Notes under the pieces: generated by a model
What the model was told of the DNA's origin: nothing
Seen by the model: the letters and a program-made list of their open reading frames with translations, nothing else
Databases searched by the model: none
Translations under genes and position numbers: made by a program
NCBI RefSeq assembly: GCF_000967865.1
Contig: NZ_JXRU01000039.1
Span: forward strand, 434,001 to 498,000
From: Microbacterium sp. SA39
GTDB taxonomy: Bacteria > Actinomycetota > Actinomycetes > Actinomycetales > Microbacteriaceae
DNA length: 64,000 bases
Reading direction: 5' to 3'
Part shown: one piece after another, positions 51,211-60,270 of the stretch
Position numbering within the stretch: the stretch's first letter is position 1
Layout: each line of letters begins with the position of its first letter

Positions 51211-51229
51211 GCGGAAGACCGGTTCCGAC

Positions 51230-51958
51230 ATGACGCCTCGCGAGCCGCTCCGGCGGGCCACCCGCGAGGAGCTGCTCGACTCGGCCGTCGAGGTCGCGCC
51301 GCGTCTGCTCGGTGGGGAGCTCCGCACGGTCCTCGCCCCGTCGGGAGTCGCATCGGATGCTGCCCTGGTCGAGGTGCGCCTGCGCATCACCGAGGTCGAG
51401 GCCTACCACGGGCAGGGCACCGGAGAGTTCGCCGATCCCGGCTCGCATGCCCGGATGGGCCGGACGGTCCGCAATGCGACGATGTGGGGTGACCCCGGGC
51501 ACCTGTACGTGTACCTGAGCCATGGCATCCATTCGTGCGTCAACGTGGTGGCGGGGCCCGAAGGACAGGGCGACGGGGTGCTGCTGCGTGCGGGTGAGAT
51601 CGTGTTCGGGACGGATGCCGCGGCCCGGCGCCGCGGCGCGACACTGCCGCTCGGGCGCACGGCGCTGCGGGACCTCGCGCGCGGACCCGGTCGCCTCGGG
51701 CAGGCCGTCGGACTCCGGCATCCGCTCCACGACGGGATCGACGCCATCACGGGCGAGGAGCATCACGGTGCGCGGGCCGAACTCTGGCTCGGCGAGCCGC
51801 GGACCGACATCGCGCGCGGCCCTCGCGTGGGGGTCGCGGGCGTCGCCGGGACGGATGCCTTCCCCTGGCGGTTCTGGATCGACGGCGACCCGTCGGTGTC
51901 GACGTTCCGCTGGGGTCGCGGAGCGGCCGAAACCGCGGCATCCGGCGTGCTAGACTGA
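51230..51958 (+). CDS. DNA-3-methyladenine glycosylase (AAG/MPG family)
   Basis: The 242-residue enzyme matches the AAG family: APRLLGGEL, ITEVEAYHGQGTGEFADP with the catalytic glutamate, YVYLSHGIHSCVNVV, and LARGPGRLGQAVGL. It removes alkylated purines from DNA to start base-excision repair. Its last codons contain the -10 box of the ribosomal operon that follows. Confidence 0.92.
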   Translation: MTPREPLRRATREELLDSAVEVAPRLLGGELRTVLAPSGVASDAALVEVRLRITEVEAYHGQGTGEFADPGSHARMGRTVRNATMWGDPGHLYVYLSHGIHSCVNVVAGPEGQGDGVLLRAGEIVFGTDAAARRRGATLPLGRTALRDLARGPGRLGQAVGLRHPLHDGIDAITGEEHHGARAELWLGEPRTDIARGPRVGVAGVAGTDAFPWRFWIDGDPSVSTFRWGRGAAETAASGVLD

Positions 51959-52094
51959 CTCTTTGTCTGCGCGCACTCCTGTGCGCAGTTCGCATGCCTG
52001 TGGGGTTCCTGAGCTTGTCGAAGGAGCCGGGGCGTGCAGACAAGGGATCTTGGGTGAGGCCGTCCGGCCTCACGGTATAGAAGGAGTCACCATC
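51951..52094 (+). promoter_or_regulatory. Promoter and structured leader of rpmB-rpmG-rpsN
   Basis: TAGACT (51951-51956) lies in the last codons of the glycosylase gene. The leader of about 130 nt can fold: TTGTCTGC (51963-51970) pairs with GCAGACAA (52036-52043), CTGCGC..CAC with GTGCGCAG inside, and GTGAGGCC (52054-52061) with GGCCTCAC (52066-52073) just before the ribosome-binding site AAGGAG. This looks like an autoregulatory leader; no Zur dyad is visible. Confidence 0.55.
52008..52024. repeat. CCTGAGCTTGTCGAAGG intergenic repeat
   Basis: This 17-mer is, from general knowledge, a common short intergenic repeat in actinobacteria and other high-GC bacteria. Here it occupies the apical part of the rpmB leader fold. 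Confidence 0.5.
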
Positions 52095-52330
52095 ATGGCA
52101 GCAGTGTGCCAGGTGACCGGAGCTGTTCCCGGTTTCGGTCACAACGTCTCGCACTCGCACCGCCGGACGAAGCGTCGCTTCGACCCGAACGTGCAGAAGA
52201 AGACCTATTTCGTCGCCTCGCTCGGTCGTAAGATCACGCTCAACGTGTCCGCCAAGGGCATCAAGGTGATCGACGTCCGCGGCATCGAGAACGTCGTCAA
52301 GGACCTCCAGGCGAAGGGTGTGAAGCTCTA

Positions 52331-52331
<1 letters not shown>
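52095..52331 (+). CDS. rpmB: 50S ribosomal protein L28
   Basis: The 78-residue protein has the L28 pattern AAVCQVTGAVPGFGHNVSHSHRRTKRRFDPN. It has a single cysteine, so lacks the paired CxxC zinc site (zinc-independent form). AAGGAG lies 9 bases before the ATG. Its stop overlaps the rpmG start as TAATG. Confidence 0.96.
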
Positions 52332-52501
<170 letters not shown>

Positions 52502-52504
52502 TCA

Positions 52505-52810
52505 ATGGCTAAGAAGAGCAAGATCGCTCGCAACGAGCAGCGCAAGGTCATCGTCGAGCGTTACGCCGAGCGTCGCGCCGAGCTGAAGAAGACCCTGGTC
52601 GACCCGAACGCCACCGACGAGGCCCGCGAGGCCGCACGTCTCGGCCTGCAGAAGCTGCCGCGCAACGCGTCGCCGGCTCGCGTGCGTTCGCGCGACGTCA
52701 TCGACGGCCGCCCCCGCGGTGTCCTCACGAAGTTCGGCATCTCGCGTGTCCGCTTCCGTGACATGGCACACCGCGGCGAGCTGCCCGGCGTGACCAAGTC
52801 CAGCTGGTAA
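52505..52810 (+). CDS. rpsN: 30S ribosomal protein S14 (long, zinc-independent form)
   Basis: The 101-residue protein begins MAKKSKIARNEQR and has LPRNASPARVRSRDVIDGRPRG and FGISRVRFRDMA, the long S14 type without the CxxC zinc site of the short form. It ends the L28-L33-S14 operon and is followed by a strong terminator. Confidence 0.96.
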   Translation: MAKKSKIARNEQRKVIVERYAERRAELKKTLVDPNATDEAREAARLGLQKLPRNASPARVRSRDVIDGRPRGVLTKFGISRVRFRDMAHRGELPGVTKSSW

Positions 52811-52826
52811 GTCCAGCAGACGGCCG

Positions 52827-52860
52827 AAAGGGGCGAGGATCTTCGGATCCTCGCCCCTTT
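52827..52860. terminator. Strong UUCG-loop terminator after rpsN
   Basis: Perfect 15-bp arms (52827-52841 and 52846-52860), GATC-TTCG-GATC at the tip and A/T runs on both sides (AAAGGGG ... CCCCTTT). It can end transcription from both sides: rpsN on plus and the CPBP gene on minus. Confidence 0.88.
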
Positions 52861-52892
52861 CGCGTGCCCCGGGGTGCGCGAGCGCGCTCGAG

Positions 52893-53723
52893 TTAGGCCG
52901 TGGGATTGCTGCCGGAGCCATGCGAGGCAGCAGGGGCTGCGCCATACGTCGGCAGGACAGGAACCCGGGGGAACCGCAGTGCGATGATGACGGCGGCGAT
53001 GGCCCCGAGCAGGGTCGCGATCTCCAGGATGATCTCCGGCCACGTCAGCTGGACCTCTCCGAGAGCCAGCACGACGGGGGCTCCCTCCCAGTAGAAGAAC
53101 TCCGGGAGGGCGTTGTTGAGGAAGTGGACGACCACGCAGAGAATGATGCTGCCGCTGACTCGGCGGATGGCGTACATCGAGAGCCCGAAGAAGGCGGCCG
53201 TCGTCACCTGGTAGACCGTGTCCCCCAGGCTCTGGCCGGTTGTGAGGTTGCTCAGATGGACGAGGCCGAAGAGGACGGCCGGGATCAGGGCGACCCAGAT
53301 CTCGGCCAGTCGGGTGCGGAGCAGGAAGATGGCCGCGCCTCGGTAGACGAACTCTTCCGACAGGGCAGCCTGCAGCGCGGAGAGGATGATGGGGATCGAC
53401 ATGTCGCCCACCCAGTCGAAACCACCGACCGCGGCCCAGAACGCCAGCGCGATCATGGGCGACATCGAGAGCACGAAGAGACCGACGTCGCGGACCCGCT
53501 GCGGCTCGAAGATCACGGGCCTGAGCCAGCCGAGCACCGCGAACACCGGTACGAAGACCGCCAGAACTGTGAGGCTGATCGCCGCCAGCAGTACCCAGAT
53601 GCGGGACTCGTCCGAGCCTACGTACGAGCTGAACAGCATCGGTACGACGATCACGCAGATCACTTCGAGCAGGAGGATGACGGGCAACGCCATCCAGAGG
53701 CGTGGTTTCAGGCGGTAGGACAT
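52893..53723 (-). CDS. CPBP-family intramembrane protease
   Basis: I start at ATG 53723 with AGGAG 8 bases upstream, giving 276 residues; a longer frame has no support. The CPBP (CAAX protease/bacteriocin-processing) motifs are SEEFVYRG (EExxxR), FGLVHLSN and HFLNN, spread over about eight membrane helices. These are metal-dependent membrane proteases, in many bacteria linked to peptide processing. The C-terminus is Pro/Ala/Gly/Ser-rich. Confidence 0.88.
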   Translation of the reverse strand: MSYRLKPRLWMALPVILLLEVICVIVVPMLFSSYVGSDESRIWVLLAAISLTVLAVFVPVFAVLGWLRPVIFEPQRVRDVGLFVLSMSPMIALAFWAAVGGFDWVGDMSIPIILSALQAALSEEFVYRGAAIFLLRTRLAEIWVALIPAVLFGLVHLSNLTTGQSLGDTVYQVTTAAFFGLSMYAIRRVSGSIILCVVVHFLNNALPEFFYWEGAPVVLALGEVQLTWPEIILEIATLLGAIAAVIIALRFPRVPVLPTYGAAPAASHGSGSNPTA

Positions 53724-54025
53724 GCAGAGAACTCCTGGTGGATGTTGGCGCTGTCGCCGACCGCCAAGGAGCGAACGCTCACGATCCGCTGAAGCGCGGA
53801 GGCGGGCGACAACGCCGGTGGAAGCCCCCACCGTAGCGACGTCGGTGGCTGCCCGTCAGCCGCTTCCGGTGAATATCAGACCTGGGGACGACCTCTGCGG
53901 CACCGTAGTACCGGTCGGTCGGTTCCGGCGCGTACGCCTCCGGTACTCCCGGACGATGACCCACCCGACCTGCACGCGAGAAAGGGCGGGGATCCTCGGA
54001 TCCCCGCCCGGTGCACTGCGGCCGG
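53724..54025. other. 302-bp intergenic region
   Basis: It separates two minus-strand genes. The left part should hold the CPBP promoter; the right end carries the terminator at 53984-54009. I see no gene in it. Confidence 0.5.
53984..54009 (-). terminator. Terminator after the NCS1 permease gene
   Basis: Perfect 11-bp arms GGGCGGGGATC (53984-53994) and GATCCCCGCCC (53999-54009) with a 4-base loop; on the minus strand TTT follows. It lies 17 bases past the stop. Confidence 0.75.
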
Positions 54026-55354
54026 TCAGGCCAGGTGCTGTTCGTCGATCTTCGGGGCCTCCGTCAGAGCGATGGTGCGCGGCGGCTGCCGGCGGAATGC
54101 GAGCCAGGCGCCGAGAGCGGCGATCACGAAGGTGATCACGGGGGCGAGCGCCCCGAACACCGTCGCGCCGGCGAACTCGGTGAGCAGGATGCCGACGGCG
54201 GAGGCCACGACCCAGACGAGTGCTCCGAGCGTCACGGCGGGGAGGTTCTCCCGGCGGACCTCCGGAACCACGTCCTTGCCCCGCAGCATCCAGATGAAGA
54301 CGAGGGCGATCGCGACCCAGGCGACGACGAACACGCCCTGCCAGGCCAGCGCCTTGAGCAGCCAGGTGACCACATTCGTCAGCATGAGGACGTAGGTGAT
54401 GACGCCGGCCACGATGACCCATACCCACCGCGGCAGCGCGAGCCGGAACACGCGGGTGGCGAAGGCGTCCAGGTTGGAAGAGGCGAGGAAGTAGTTCGCG
54501 GTGTTGATGCGGGTCTGCGAGATGAAGATCACCAGCAGACCGAAGAAGCCCATCGAGCCGAGGAACGCATCGACCACACCGGTCTCGCTGCCTTCGTGGC
54601 CGGTCGCGGCGATGATGTAGATGCCGACCAGGCCGTTCACGATGAAGGTGAAGAAGTAGAACACCCAGCCGAAGGTGAACTGGCCGTGGAACTTCTCGTC
54701 CTCCTTGCGGCCCATGCGGGCGAAGTCGAACGTGTACATCATCATGATCCAGACGCCCATGTAGATCAGGTAGGACGTGACCCAGCCGGGAAGGGGCCCC
54801 GCTGCTGCCACATCGAAGATGGTCGTGGGGGCGCCGTTCTGGACGGTCGCGAAGACGACGACCAGGATGAGGCCGAGCGCGTAGATCGGCAGCAGGAAGC
54901 CGTTGAGGCGATCCAGCCACTTCTGCACCGGACCGGAGGCGAGCGGAATCGCGTAGGCCACCACCAGCGCGTACCAGAGGTTGATCTCGCCACCGAAGGT
55001 CTTCTGGAAGGCGATCGCGATGATCGATCCCTCGAAGACGCAGTAGTAGATCGCCGTGGCGGCGAAGATGAGCGTGGCCAGGGCGGAGCCCACGAGTCCG
55101 AACATCGACCGGGATGTCAGCTCCACGGTGAGTCCGGTTCGTGCCGCATGCCGGGACAGGATCAGGTTGACGACTCCGTAGGTCGCGACCGTCAGCACCA
55201 TGCCGATGATCGTGTCGACGAGACCCACTGCGCCGGCGGAGGCGACCGCGACGTAGATCCAGAACATCGCGGAGAAGAGCGCCCACCAAGCCATCGAGAG
55301 CGACCAGCGGGGCGCTCGTTCGGACGGGGGCATGACGTAATCGGCGTAGGCCAC
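54026..55354 (-). CDS. NCS1-family permease (cytosine/allantoin/hydantoin type)
   Basis: The 442-residue protein has twelve hydrophobic helices in the CodB-like pattern (WALFSAMFWIYVAVASAGAVGLVD, ARTGLTVELTSRSMFGLVGS, MMYTFDFARMGRKEDEKFHG). NCS1 carriers import nucleobases and related cyclic ureides or amides with sodium or protons. Next to PucR and the oxoprolinase-like genes, it probably brings in their substrate. It is on the minus strand downstream of pucR. Confidence 0.9.
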   Translation of the reverse strand: MAYADYVMPPSERAPRWSLSMAWWALFSAMFWIYVAVASAGAVGLVDTIIGMVLTVATYGVVNLILSRHAARTGLTVELTSRSMFGLVGSALATLIFAATAIYYCVFEGSIIAIAFQKTFGGEINLWYALVVAYAIPLASGPVQKWLDRLNGFLLPIYALGLILVVVFATVQNGAPTTIFDVAAAGPLPGWVTSYLIYMGVWIMMMYTFDFARMGRKEDEKFHGQFTFGWVFYFFTFIVNGLVGIYIIAATGHEGSETGVVDAFLGSMGFFGLLVIFISQTRINTANYFLASSNLDAFATRVFRLALPRWVWVIVAGVITYVLMLTNVVTWLLKALAWQGVFVVAWVAIALVFIWMLRGKDVVPEVRRENLPAVTLGALVWVVASAVGILLTEFAGATVFGALAPVITFVIAALGAWLAFRRQPPRTIALTEAPKIDEQHLA

Positions 55355-55483
55355 AGGGGCTCCTTCGGGTGAGCTGTGCGCGCAGGACGGCGGAATGCCG
55401 GTGAGCAGTGAATGTAGTGACCCGATGAGCGCGGCGATATCGGCCGATTGCCCTGTTATCGTGCGGCGGCTATGCAGTCTGCA
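55355..55483. promoter_or_regulatory. Region between pucR and the NCS1 gene with small palindromes
   Basis: ATCGGCCGAT (55439-55448) is a perfect palindrome and TGCA-GTC-TGCA (55473-55483) an inverted repeat. They could mark a promoter/operator for the permease gene. Confidence 0.4.
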
Positions 55484-56923
55484 CTAGGGCGCCATCACGT
55501 GGAGAGCGAGGAGGAGCGTGGCGCGGGTCTCGCCGTCCTGCAGATCGACGCCGAGCAGCGTCTCGATCCGGCGGACGCGGTAGGCGAGCGTGTTGCGGTG
55601 GATGAACAGCTCATCGCCGATCGCGCGCACCGTTCCGCTATGGCGAAGGAACGAGCGCAGGGTCTCGGTGAGGGTGCCGCTGGGGTCAGCCTCCTCGAGC
55701 GGTGCGAGCACCCGGCGCGAAAGGGAGCGGAGGCCGGACGAGGGCAGCGAATGGACGATCGACGCGATGTCGAGCGCCGGCAGACGGCGCACCCCGGCGA
55801 CGAACGACTGCCGCACCGCCATCCGCAGGGCGAGCGGAAGCTCCTCGAACGCGAGGTTCTCCGCGAAGACGACGCCGACGTGGGCGGGGTCGATCGTGGC
55901 CGAGACGCTGTCCACGATGCGTCCCTCATCGGAGGGATGCTGAAGCAGGAACACGGTCTGTTCCGGCTGCTCGAAGAAGCACACCACTCCGAAGCGGGAC
56001 TCGAGGTGCACCTGCAGACGCCATGCGATGAGTCGCGCGTTCGCGGTCGAGGCAGAGGGCTCGCAGGCGACAGCCAGGAGCTGCCACGGCGCACCGGGGT
56101 CGAAGCCGGCCCGCTCCGCCAGCGCCAGAAGGCTGTCCGGGGGAGTCGCGTCATCCAGTGCCGCCTGCACGAGGTGCGCCCCGGCCGCAGAGTGCAGCGG
56201 AGAGGAGGAGGCGAGCGTATAGGAGAGCTGCATCGCCAGAACGGCGGCGACCGGGCCGAGCAGCGGTTGCAGCAGCTGACCTTCGGCCCCTCCGCGGATG
56301 CGGAGCGTGAATCGCGCGCCGGAGCCGCCCGGTAGCGCCAAGGCGGTCGACGGCGCACCTGATCGCACAGACGGGCCGGCCGACGCGAGGATGAAATCAC
56401 CGGGATCCATCAGCGCGACGTTGGCGTCGATCTCCTCGGCGATGCGCTCCAGGACGGAGACGATGGGCACGCCGTGGGTGGCCAGCCGAGTGCAGTCGTC
56501 CGCCAACTCCCAACCGGCGCGCACGATCTCGTAGCGCTGCGCGGCGAGCTCCTGCCAGATGTGCCGGGAGAACTGCAGGAGCGGGAGGTCCTCGGGGAGT
56601 TCGAGCAGCGGGATGCCGTGCTGGTCGCACGCCGTGATCAATCCGTCGGGCACGGCCCCATGCACGCGTCCGATGCTGAACGCCAGCGCACTGATCGGCA
56701 CCGACGCGAGACGCTCGACGTACGCCTCCCAGGTGCGGTGGTCTTCGAAGTGCAGGGCCATCCCGGTCGTGAGCATGAGCTCGCCGCGTTGCAGGTAGGG
56801 CGTCGGATCCATCAGCTCCGACTGCGCGCACCCGCTGATCGGGGTGCTGAGCTGCTCGTGCTGACCGTTCGTCCGCAGCGAGACGCCCATGACGTCGTCT
56901 TCGAGCAGATCGCGAACACGCAT
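55484..56923 (-). CDS. PucR-family transcriptional regulator
   Basis: The 479-residue protein has an N-terminal PucR purine-catabolism domain (MRVRDLLED, then YLQRGELMLTTGMAL), a middle region, and the C-terminal PucR-type helix-turn-helix (about 415-475, FIHRNTLAYRVRRIETLLGVDL). Such regulators switch on nitrogen-compound catabolism when the substrate is present. It is divergent from pxpA and upstream of the NCS1 gene, so it probably controls both directions. Confidence 0.92.
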   Translation of the reverse strand: MRVRDLLEDDVMGVSLRTNGQHEQLSTPISGCAQSELMDPTPYLQRGELMLTTGMALHFEDHRTWEAYVERLASVPISALAFSIGRVHGAVPDGLITACDQHGIPLLELPEDLPLLQFSRHIWQELAAQRYEIVRAGWELADDCTRLATHGVPIVSVLERIAEEIDANVALMDPGDFILASAGPSVRSGAPSTALALPGGSGARFTLRIRGGAEGQLLQPLLGPVAAVLAMQLSYTLASSSPLHSAAGAHLVQAALDDATPPDSLLALAERAGFDPGAPWQLLAVACEPSASTANARLIAWRLQVHLESRFGVVCFFEQPEQTVFLLQHPSDEGRIVDSVSATIDPAHVGVVFAENLAFEELPLALRMAVRQSFVAGVRRLPALDIASIVHSLPSSGLRSLSRRVLAPLEEADPSGTLTETLRSFLRHSGTVRAIGDELFIHRNTLAYRVRRIETLLGVDLQDGETRATLLLALHVMAP

Positions 56924-56969
56924 GGGGCCTCCGGTGGTCGGTGTCGCTTCGCCGTTGTGCAGACTTCAC

Positions 56970-56986
56970 TTCTGGTCTGGCCAGAA
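56970..56986. promoter_or_regulatory. Candidate PucR operator
   Basis: TTCTGG (56970-56975) and CCAGAA (56981-56986) flank 5 bases; the centre also reads TCTGGCCAGA, a perfect palindrome. It lies 40 bases before the pxpA -10 box, between the divergent genes. Confidence 0.55.
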
Positions 56987-57025
56987 TGAGCATACTGCCC
57001 AACGATCTCGATCGGTCGGGGCGGC

Positions 57026-57031
57026 TAACGT
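57026..57031 (+). promoter_or_regulatory. -10 box, leaderless start of pxpA
   Basis: TAACGT ends 6 bases before ATG 57038. Confidence 0.55.
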
Positions 57032-57037
57032 GGCCGC

Positions 57038-57766
57038 ATGGCAGCGGAGCGACGCGTACTCATCAACTCGGACATGGGCGAGGCCTTCGGGCTGCACTCC
57101 TTCGGCAACGACCCGGAGCTGATGCAGATCATCGACCTCGCCAACATCGCCTGCGGCTTCCACGCCGGCGATCCGGGAGTGATGCGCGAGACGGTAGCGC
57201 TCGCCGAGGACAACGACGTGCTCGTCGGATCCCACCCCGGCCTGCCCGACCTCGCCGGATTCGGACGCCGGCGGATGGCGATGCGCCCGGACGAAGTCGA
57301 GGCGCTGATCCTGTACCAGACGGGCGCGCTCCTCGGCTTCCTGCAGGCCGCCGACCTGCCGCTGAACCACGTGAAGCCGCACGGTGCCCTCTGGGGAATG
57401 CTCGCGGAAGACGCGGAGCTCATGCGGGCCGCCGCTCGGGCGGTGCGCGTCTTCGATGTCCCGTTCCTCGGACTCGCCGGAACTCAGCACGAGCGCGTCT
57501 GCGCCGAGATGGACCTTCCTTTCATCGCGGAGCTCTACGTCGACATGAACTACAACCCCGACGGGACCCTCGCGCTCGTCCGCTCGGCTCATGAGACCGA
57601 TCCGCGATCCGCCGCTGATCGTGTCGCGACCGCGCTTCGTGGCGAACCCATCGCGGCGATCGACGGCTCTCTGATCGACGTGCGCTTCCAGAGCGTCTGC
57701 GTGCACTCCGATTCGCCCAACGCTCCCGATGTCGCCCGCGCCGTGCGCGCGGTCGTCGACGCCTGA
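57038..57766 (+). CDS. pxpA: 5-oxoprolinase subunit A-like protein (LamB/YcsF family)
   Basis: The 242-residue protein has NSDMGEAFG, NIACGFHAGDPGVM, GSHPGLPDLAGFGRR and HVKPHGALWG, all hallmarks of LamB/YcsF. In the PxpABC enzyme this subunit opens the phosphorylated lactam of 5-oxoproline in an ATP-dependent reaction. Here it heads a five-gene operon with biotin-dependent carboxylase genes, which suggests a related cyclic amide as substrate. Confidence 0.9.
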   Translation: MAAERRVLINSDMGEAFGLHSFGNDPELMQIIDLANIACGFHAGDPGVMRETVALAEDNDVLVGSHPGLPDLAGFGRRRMAMRPDEVEALILYQTGALLGFLQAADLPLNHVKPHGALWGMLAEDAELMRAAARAVRVFDVPFLGLAGTQHERVCAEMDLPFIAELYVDMNYNPDGTLALVRSAHETDPRSAADRVATALRGEPIAAIDGSLIDVRFQSVCVHSDSPNAPDVARAVRAVVDA

Positions 57767-57788
57767 ACCTGCAACGAAAGGACGGCTC

Positions 57789-58028
57789 ATGGCCGATATC
57801 GTCTCTCCCCTGCCCGGCATCTTCTACCGCAAACCCGGCCCCGGCAAGCCCGTCTTCGTGGAAGCCGGTGACACGGTCGAGGTCGGTCAGACGATCGGAA
57901 TCGTCGAGATCATGAAGCAGTTCTCCGAGATCCGGTCCTCTGCGGCGGGAGTTCTCGCGGCGTTCCTCGTGGATGACGGCGGCACGGTCAACCCCGGTGA
58001 CGTGATCGTCACCGTCACCGAGAACTGA
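57789..58028 (+). CDS. Biotin carboxyl carrier protein
   Basis: This 79-residue protein is a bare biotinyl domain: SPLPGIFYRKPGPG, then the biotinylation site EIMKQF with Lys43 (the usual AMKM/VMKM is here IMKQ) and a closing GDVIVTVTE. It would carry carboxybiotin from the next gene's product to a carboxyltransferase. It lacks the long linker of AccB. The stop overlaps the next start as TGATG. Confidence 0.9.
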   Translation: MADIVSPLPGIFYRKPGPGKPVFVEAGDTVEVGQTIGIVEIMKQFSEIRSSAAGVLAAFLVDDGGTVNPGDVIVTVTEN

Positions 58029-59371
58029 TGCGCCGCCTCCTCATCGCCAATCGCGGCGAGATCGCCGTGCGCATCGCGAAGTCCGCACGGGCGCTCGGGA
58101 TAGAGACCGTCGCCATCGCATCCGAGGCGGACCGCGACTCCCTCGCGACGCGTGTCGCCGACCGGTTCGTCGTGATCGGGCCTGCGGCCGCGAAGGACTC
58201 CTACCTCAACGCCGACGCCGTGCTGGCGGCCGCGAAGGAGACCGGGTGCGACGCCGTGCATCCGGGCTACGGATTCCTCAGTGAGAACGCGGGGTTCGCC
58301 CGCGCGGTGCAGGCCGCGGGACTGATCTGGGTCGGTCCTGACCCCGACACCATCGAGCTGATGGGCGACAAGTCCAACGCGATCCGCGCTGCGCGAGACG
58401 CAGGAGTTCCGGTGCTCGCCGGAAGCGGCGGTCCCCTCGGACCAGACGACGACGCCATCGAGATCGCTCGACGCGTCGGCTATCCGCTGCTCGTCAAGGC
58501 GAGCGCCGGCGGCGGAGGCCGCGGCATCCGTCACGTCGCGGACGAGAGCGAGTTGCTCTCGACGATCGAACTGGCGCAGACCGAGGCGGGCAGCGTGTTC
58601 GGCGACCCGAGCGTCTACCTCGAGCGGTTCGTCGCCCATGCGCGTCACGTGGAGGTTCAGCTGCTCGGCGACGGGGAGAGCTGCATCCATCTCGGCGACC
58701 GGGACTGCTCGATGCAGCGCCGGTCTCAGAAGGTGATCGAAGAGGCGCCCGCGCCGTCGATTCCCAATCATGTCCGCGAGCAGATGCGCGCGTCATCCGT
58801 GCACCTCGCGGTGTCGAGCGGATACCGCGGCGCCGGCACTGTCGAGTTCCTCTACGACGCGGAGCGCCAGGAGGCCGCGTTCATCGAGATGAACACGAGA
58901 CTCCAGGTCGAGCACACGATCACCGAGGAGATCACCGGCATCGATCTGGTCGCCGAGCAGCTGAGGATCGCCGACGGCGGTGCGCTCGGTCTCGTGCAGT
59001 CTGACATCCGGCTGGACGGTCATTCGATCGAATGCCGGATCAACGCCGAGGATCCGTCGCAGGGATTCTTCCCGAGCCCCGGCGTGATCTCCGTGCTCGA
59101 CTGGCCCGAGGGGACGCGGGCGGATGCCGGCTTCGAGGCGGGCGACACCGTCGCGCCCTTCTACGACTCGATGATCGCGAAGCTCATCGTGCACGCCCCC
59201 ACCCGCGCCGAGGCGATCGCCGCGATGAGGTCCGCACTTCAGGGCACGCGCATCGAAGGCATCAAGACGACGATCCCGCTGCACCTGCGCCTGCTCGAGG
59301 ACCCTGCGTTCCTCGCGATCGCGCATCACACGAAGACCATCGAGAGCGGCACGATCCTGGAGGAGCTATGA
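58028..59371 (+). CDS. Biotin carboxylase
   Basis: The 447-residue protein has the AccC fold: LIANRGEIAVRIAKSARALG, VHPGYGFLSEN, the ATP loop ASAGGGGRGIR, and EMNTRLQVEHTITEEITGIDLV with the catalytic residues. It makes carboxybiotin from bicarbonate and ATP on the preceding carrier protein. Its length matches the free-standing AccC subunit. Its stop overlaps the pxpB ATG by 4 bases. No acetyl-CoA-type carboxyltransferase gene is near. Confidence 0.93.
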   Translation: MRRLLIANRGEIAVRIAKSARALGIETVAIASEADRDSLATRVADRFVVIGPAAAKDSYLNADAVLAAAKETGCDAVHPGYGFLSENAGFARAVQAAGLIWVGPDPDTIELMGDKSNAIRAARDAGVPVLAGSGGPLGPDDDAIEIARRVGYPLLVKASAGGGGRGIRHVADESELLSTIELAQTEAGSVFGDPSVYLERFVAHARHVEVQLLGDGESCIHLGDRDCSMQRRSQKVIEEAPAPSIPNHVREQMRASSVHLAVSSGYRGAGTVEFLYDAERQEAAFIEMNTRLQVEHTITEEITGIDLVAEQLRIADGGALGLVQSDIRLDGHSIECRINAEDPSQGFFPSPGVISVLDWPEGTRADAGFEAGDTVAPFYDSMIAKLIVHAPTRAEAIAAMRSALQGTRIEGIKTTIPLHLRLLEDPAFLAIAHHTKTIESGTILEEL

Positions 59372-60270
59372 CCACGTCGACCGGCGCACCGAGCAGGTCG
59401 CGCTACACCTGGGGAGGGGACGAGTTCCTCTTCGTCGAGGTCGATGAGGCGATGAGCCTCTCGGCGAACTTCACCGTGATGGCGATCGCGAAGGAACTCG
59501 CCGCCGGCGGGCACGAGGGCATCATCGACATCTGCCCCGCCAATGCCTCATTGCTCGTGCGCTTCGACCCCCATCGCCTGTCGCACACGGCGCTCGAGGG
59601 CATCGTGCGAGACATCGAGGACGGCGTCGGCAACCAGGAGGGCGCCGAGATCCCCACCCGGATCATCGATGTGCCGGTCTGGTACGACGATCCCTTCACG
59701 GCGGAGGTCGGGGCCAGGTTCCGCGAGGGCTACCATCAGAACCCGAGCGGCAACGATCTCGACTACGCCGCCTCGGTGAACGGGCTGGCCGACCGGGCCG
59801 AGTTCATCCGCCGCCATCAAGCGCAGCCGTGGATCGTGAGCATGGTCGGCTTCGTGGCCGGGCTCCCCTTCCTCTACCAGCTGGTGGAGCAGGAGCAGCA
59901 GCTGGTCGTTCCGAAGTACCTGAGCCCGCGCACCGACACCCCCAAGCTCACGATCGGACACGGTGGATGCTTCGGAGCCATCTACTCCGTCCGCGGTGCG
60001 GGCGGGTATCAGATGTTCGGCCTCGTCGCGCCGCCGATCTACGACCCGGAGCAGCGCCTGGCCGACTTCGCCGACTCGTCCGTGCTGTTCCGTCCTGGCG
60101 ACATCGTCTGCTACCGGTCTGTCGACAGCGACGAGTACGAGGCGATCCAGGCAGAGGTCGAGGCCGGGACGTGGCGGTGGCGCCAGGCGCCGGTGTCCTT
60201 CTCGGTGGAGGCCTGGCAGAGCGACCCGGCGGCGACCAACCGAGCGCTGATGGAGGCCCTCGATGCTTGA
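59368..60270 (+). CDS. pxpB: 5-oxoprolinase subunit B-like protein (allophanate hydrolase subunit 1 family)
   Basis: The 300-residue protein belongs to the AHS1/KipI family: the C-terminal half has GFVAGLPFLYQL, YLSPRTDTPKLTIGHGGCFGAIYS and GGYQMFGLVAPPIY. The same fold makes up part of the carboxyltransferase domain of urea carboxylase. Its N-terminal 90 residues are the usual extension. It overlaps pxpC by 8 bases. Confidence 0.88.
   Translation: MTTSTGAPSRSRYTWGGDEFLFVEVDEAMSLSANFTVMAIAKELAAGGHEGIIDICPANASLLVRFDPHRLSHTALEGIVRDIEDGVGNQEGAEIPTRIIDVPVWYDDPFTAEVGARFREGYHQNPSGNDLDYAASVNGLADRAEFIRRHQAQPWIVSMVGFVAGLPFLYQLVEQEQQLVVPKYLSPRTDTPKLTIGHGGCFGAIYSVRGAGGYQMFGLVAPPIYDPEQRLADFADSSVLFRPGDIVCYRSVDSDEYEAIQAEVEAGTWRWRQAPVSFSVEAWQSDPAATNRALMEALDA

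Noticed and set aside
51959..52094. A Zur box in front of rpmB
   Set aside because: No TGA..AAC-GTT..TCA-type dyad is present; the inverted repeats there are GC-rich RNA-type stems.
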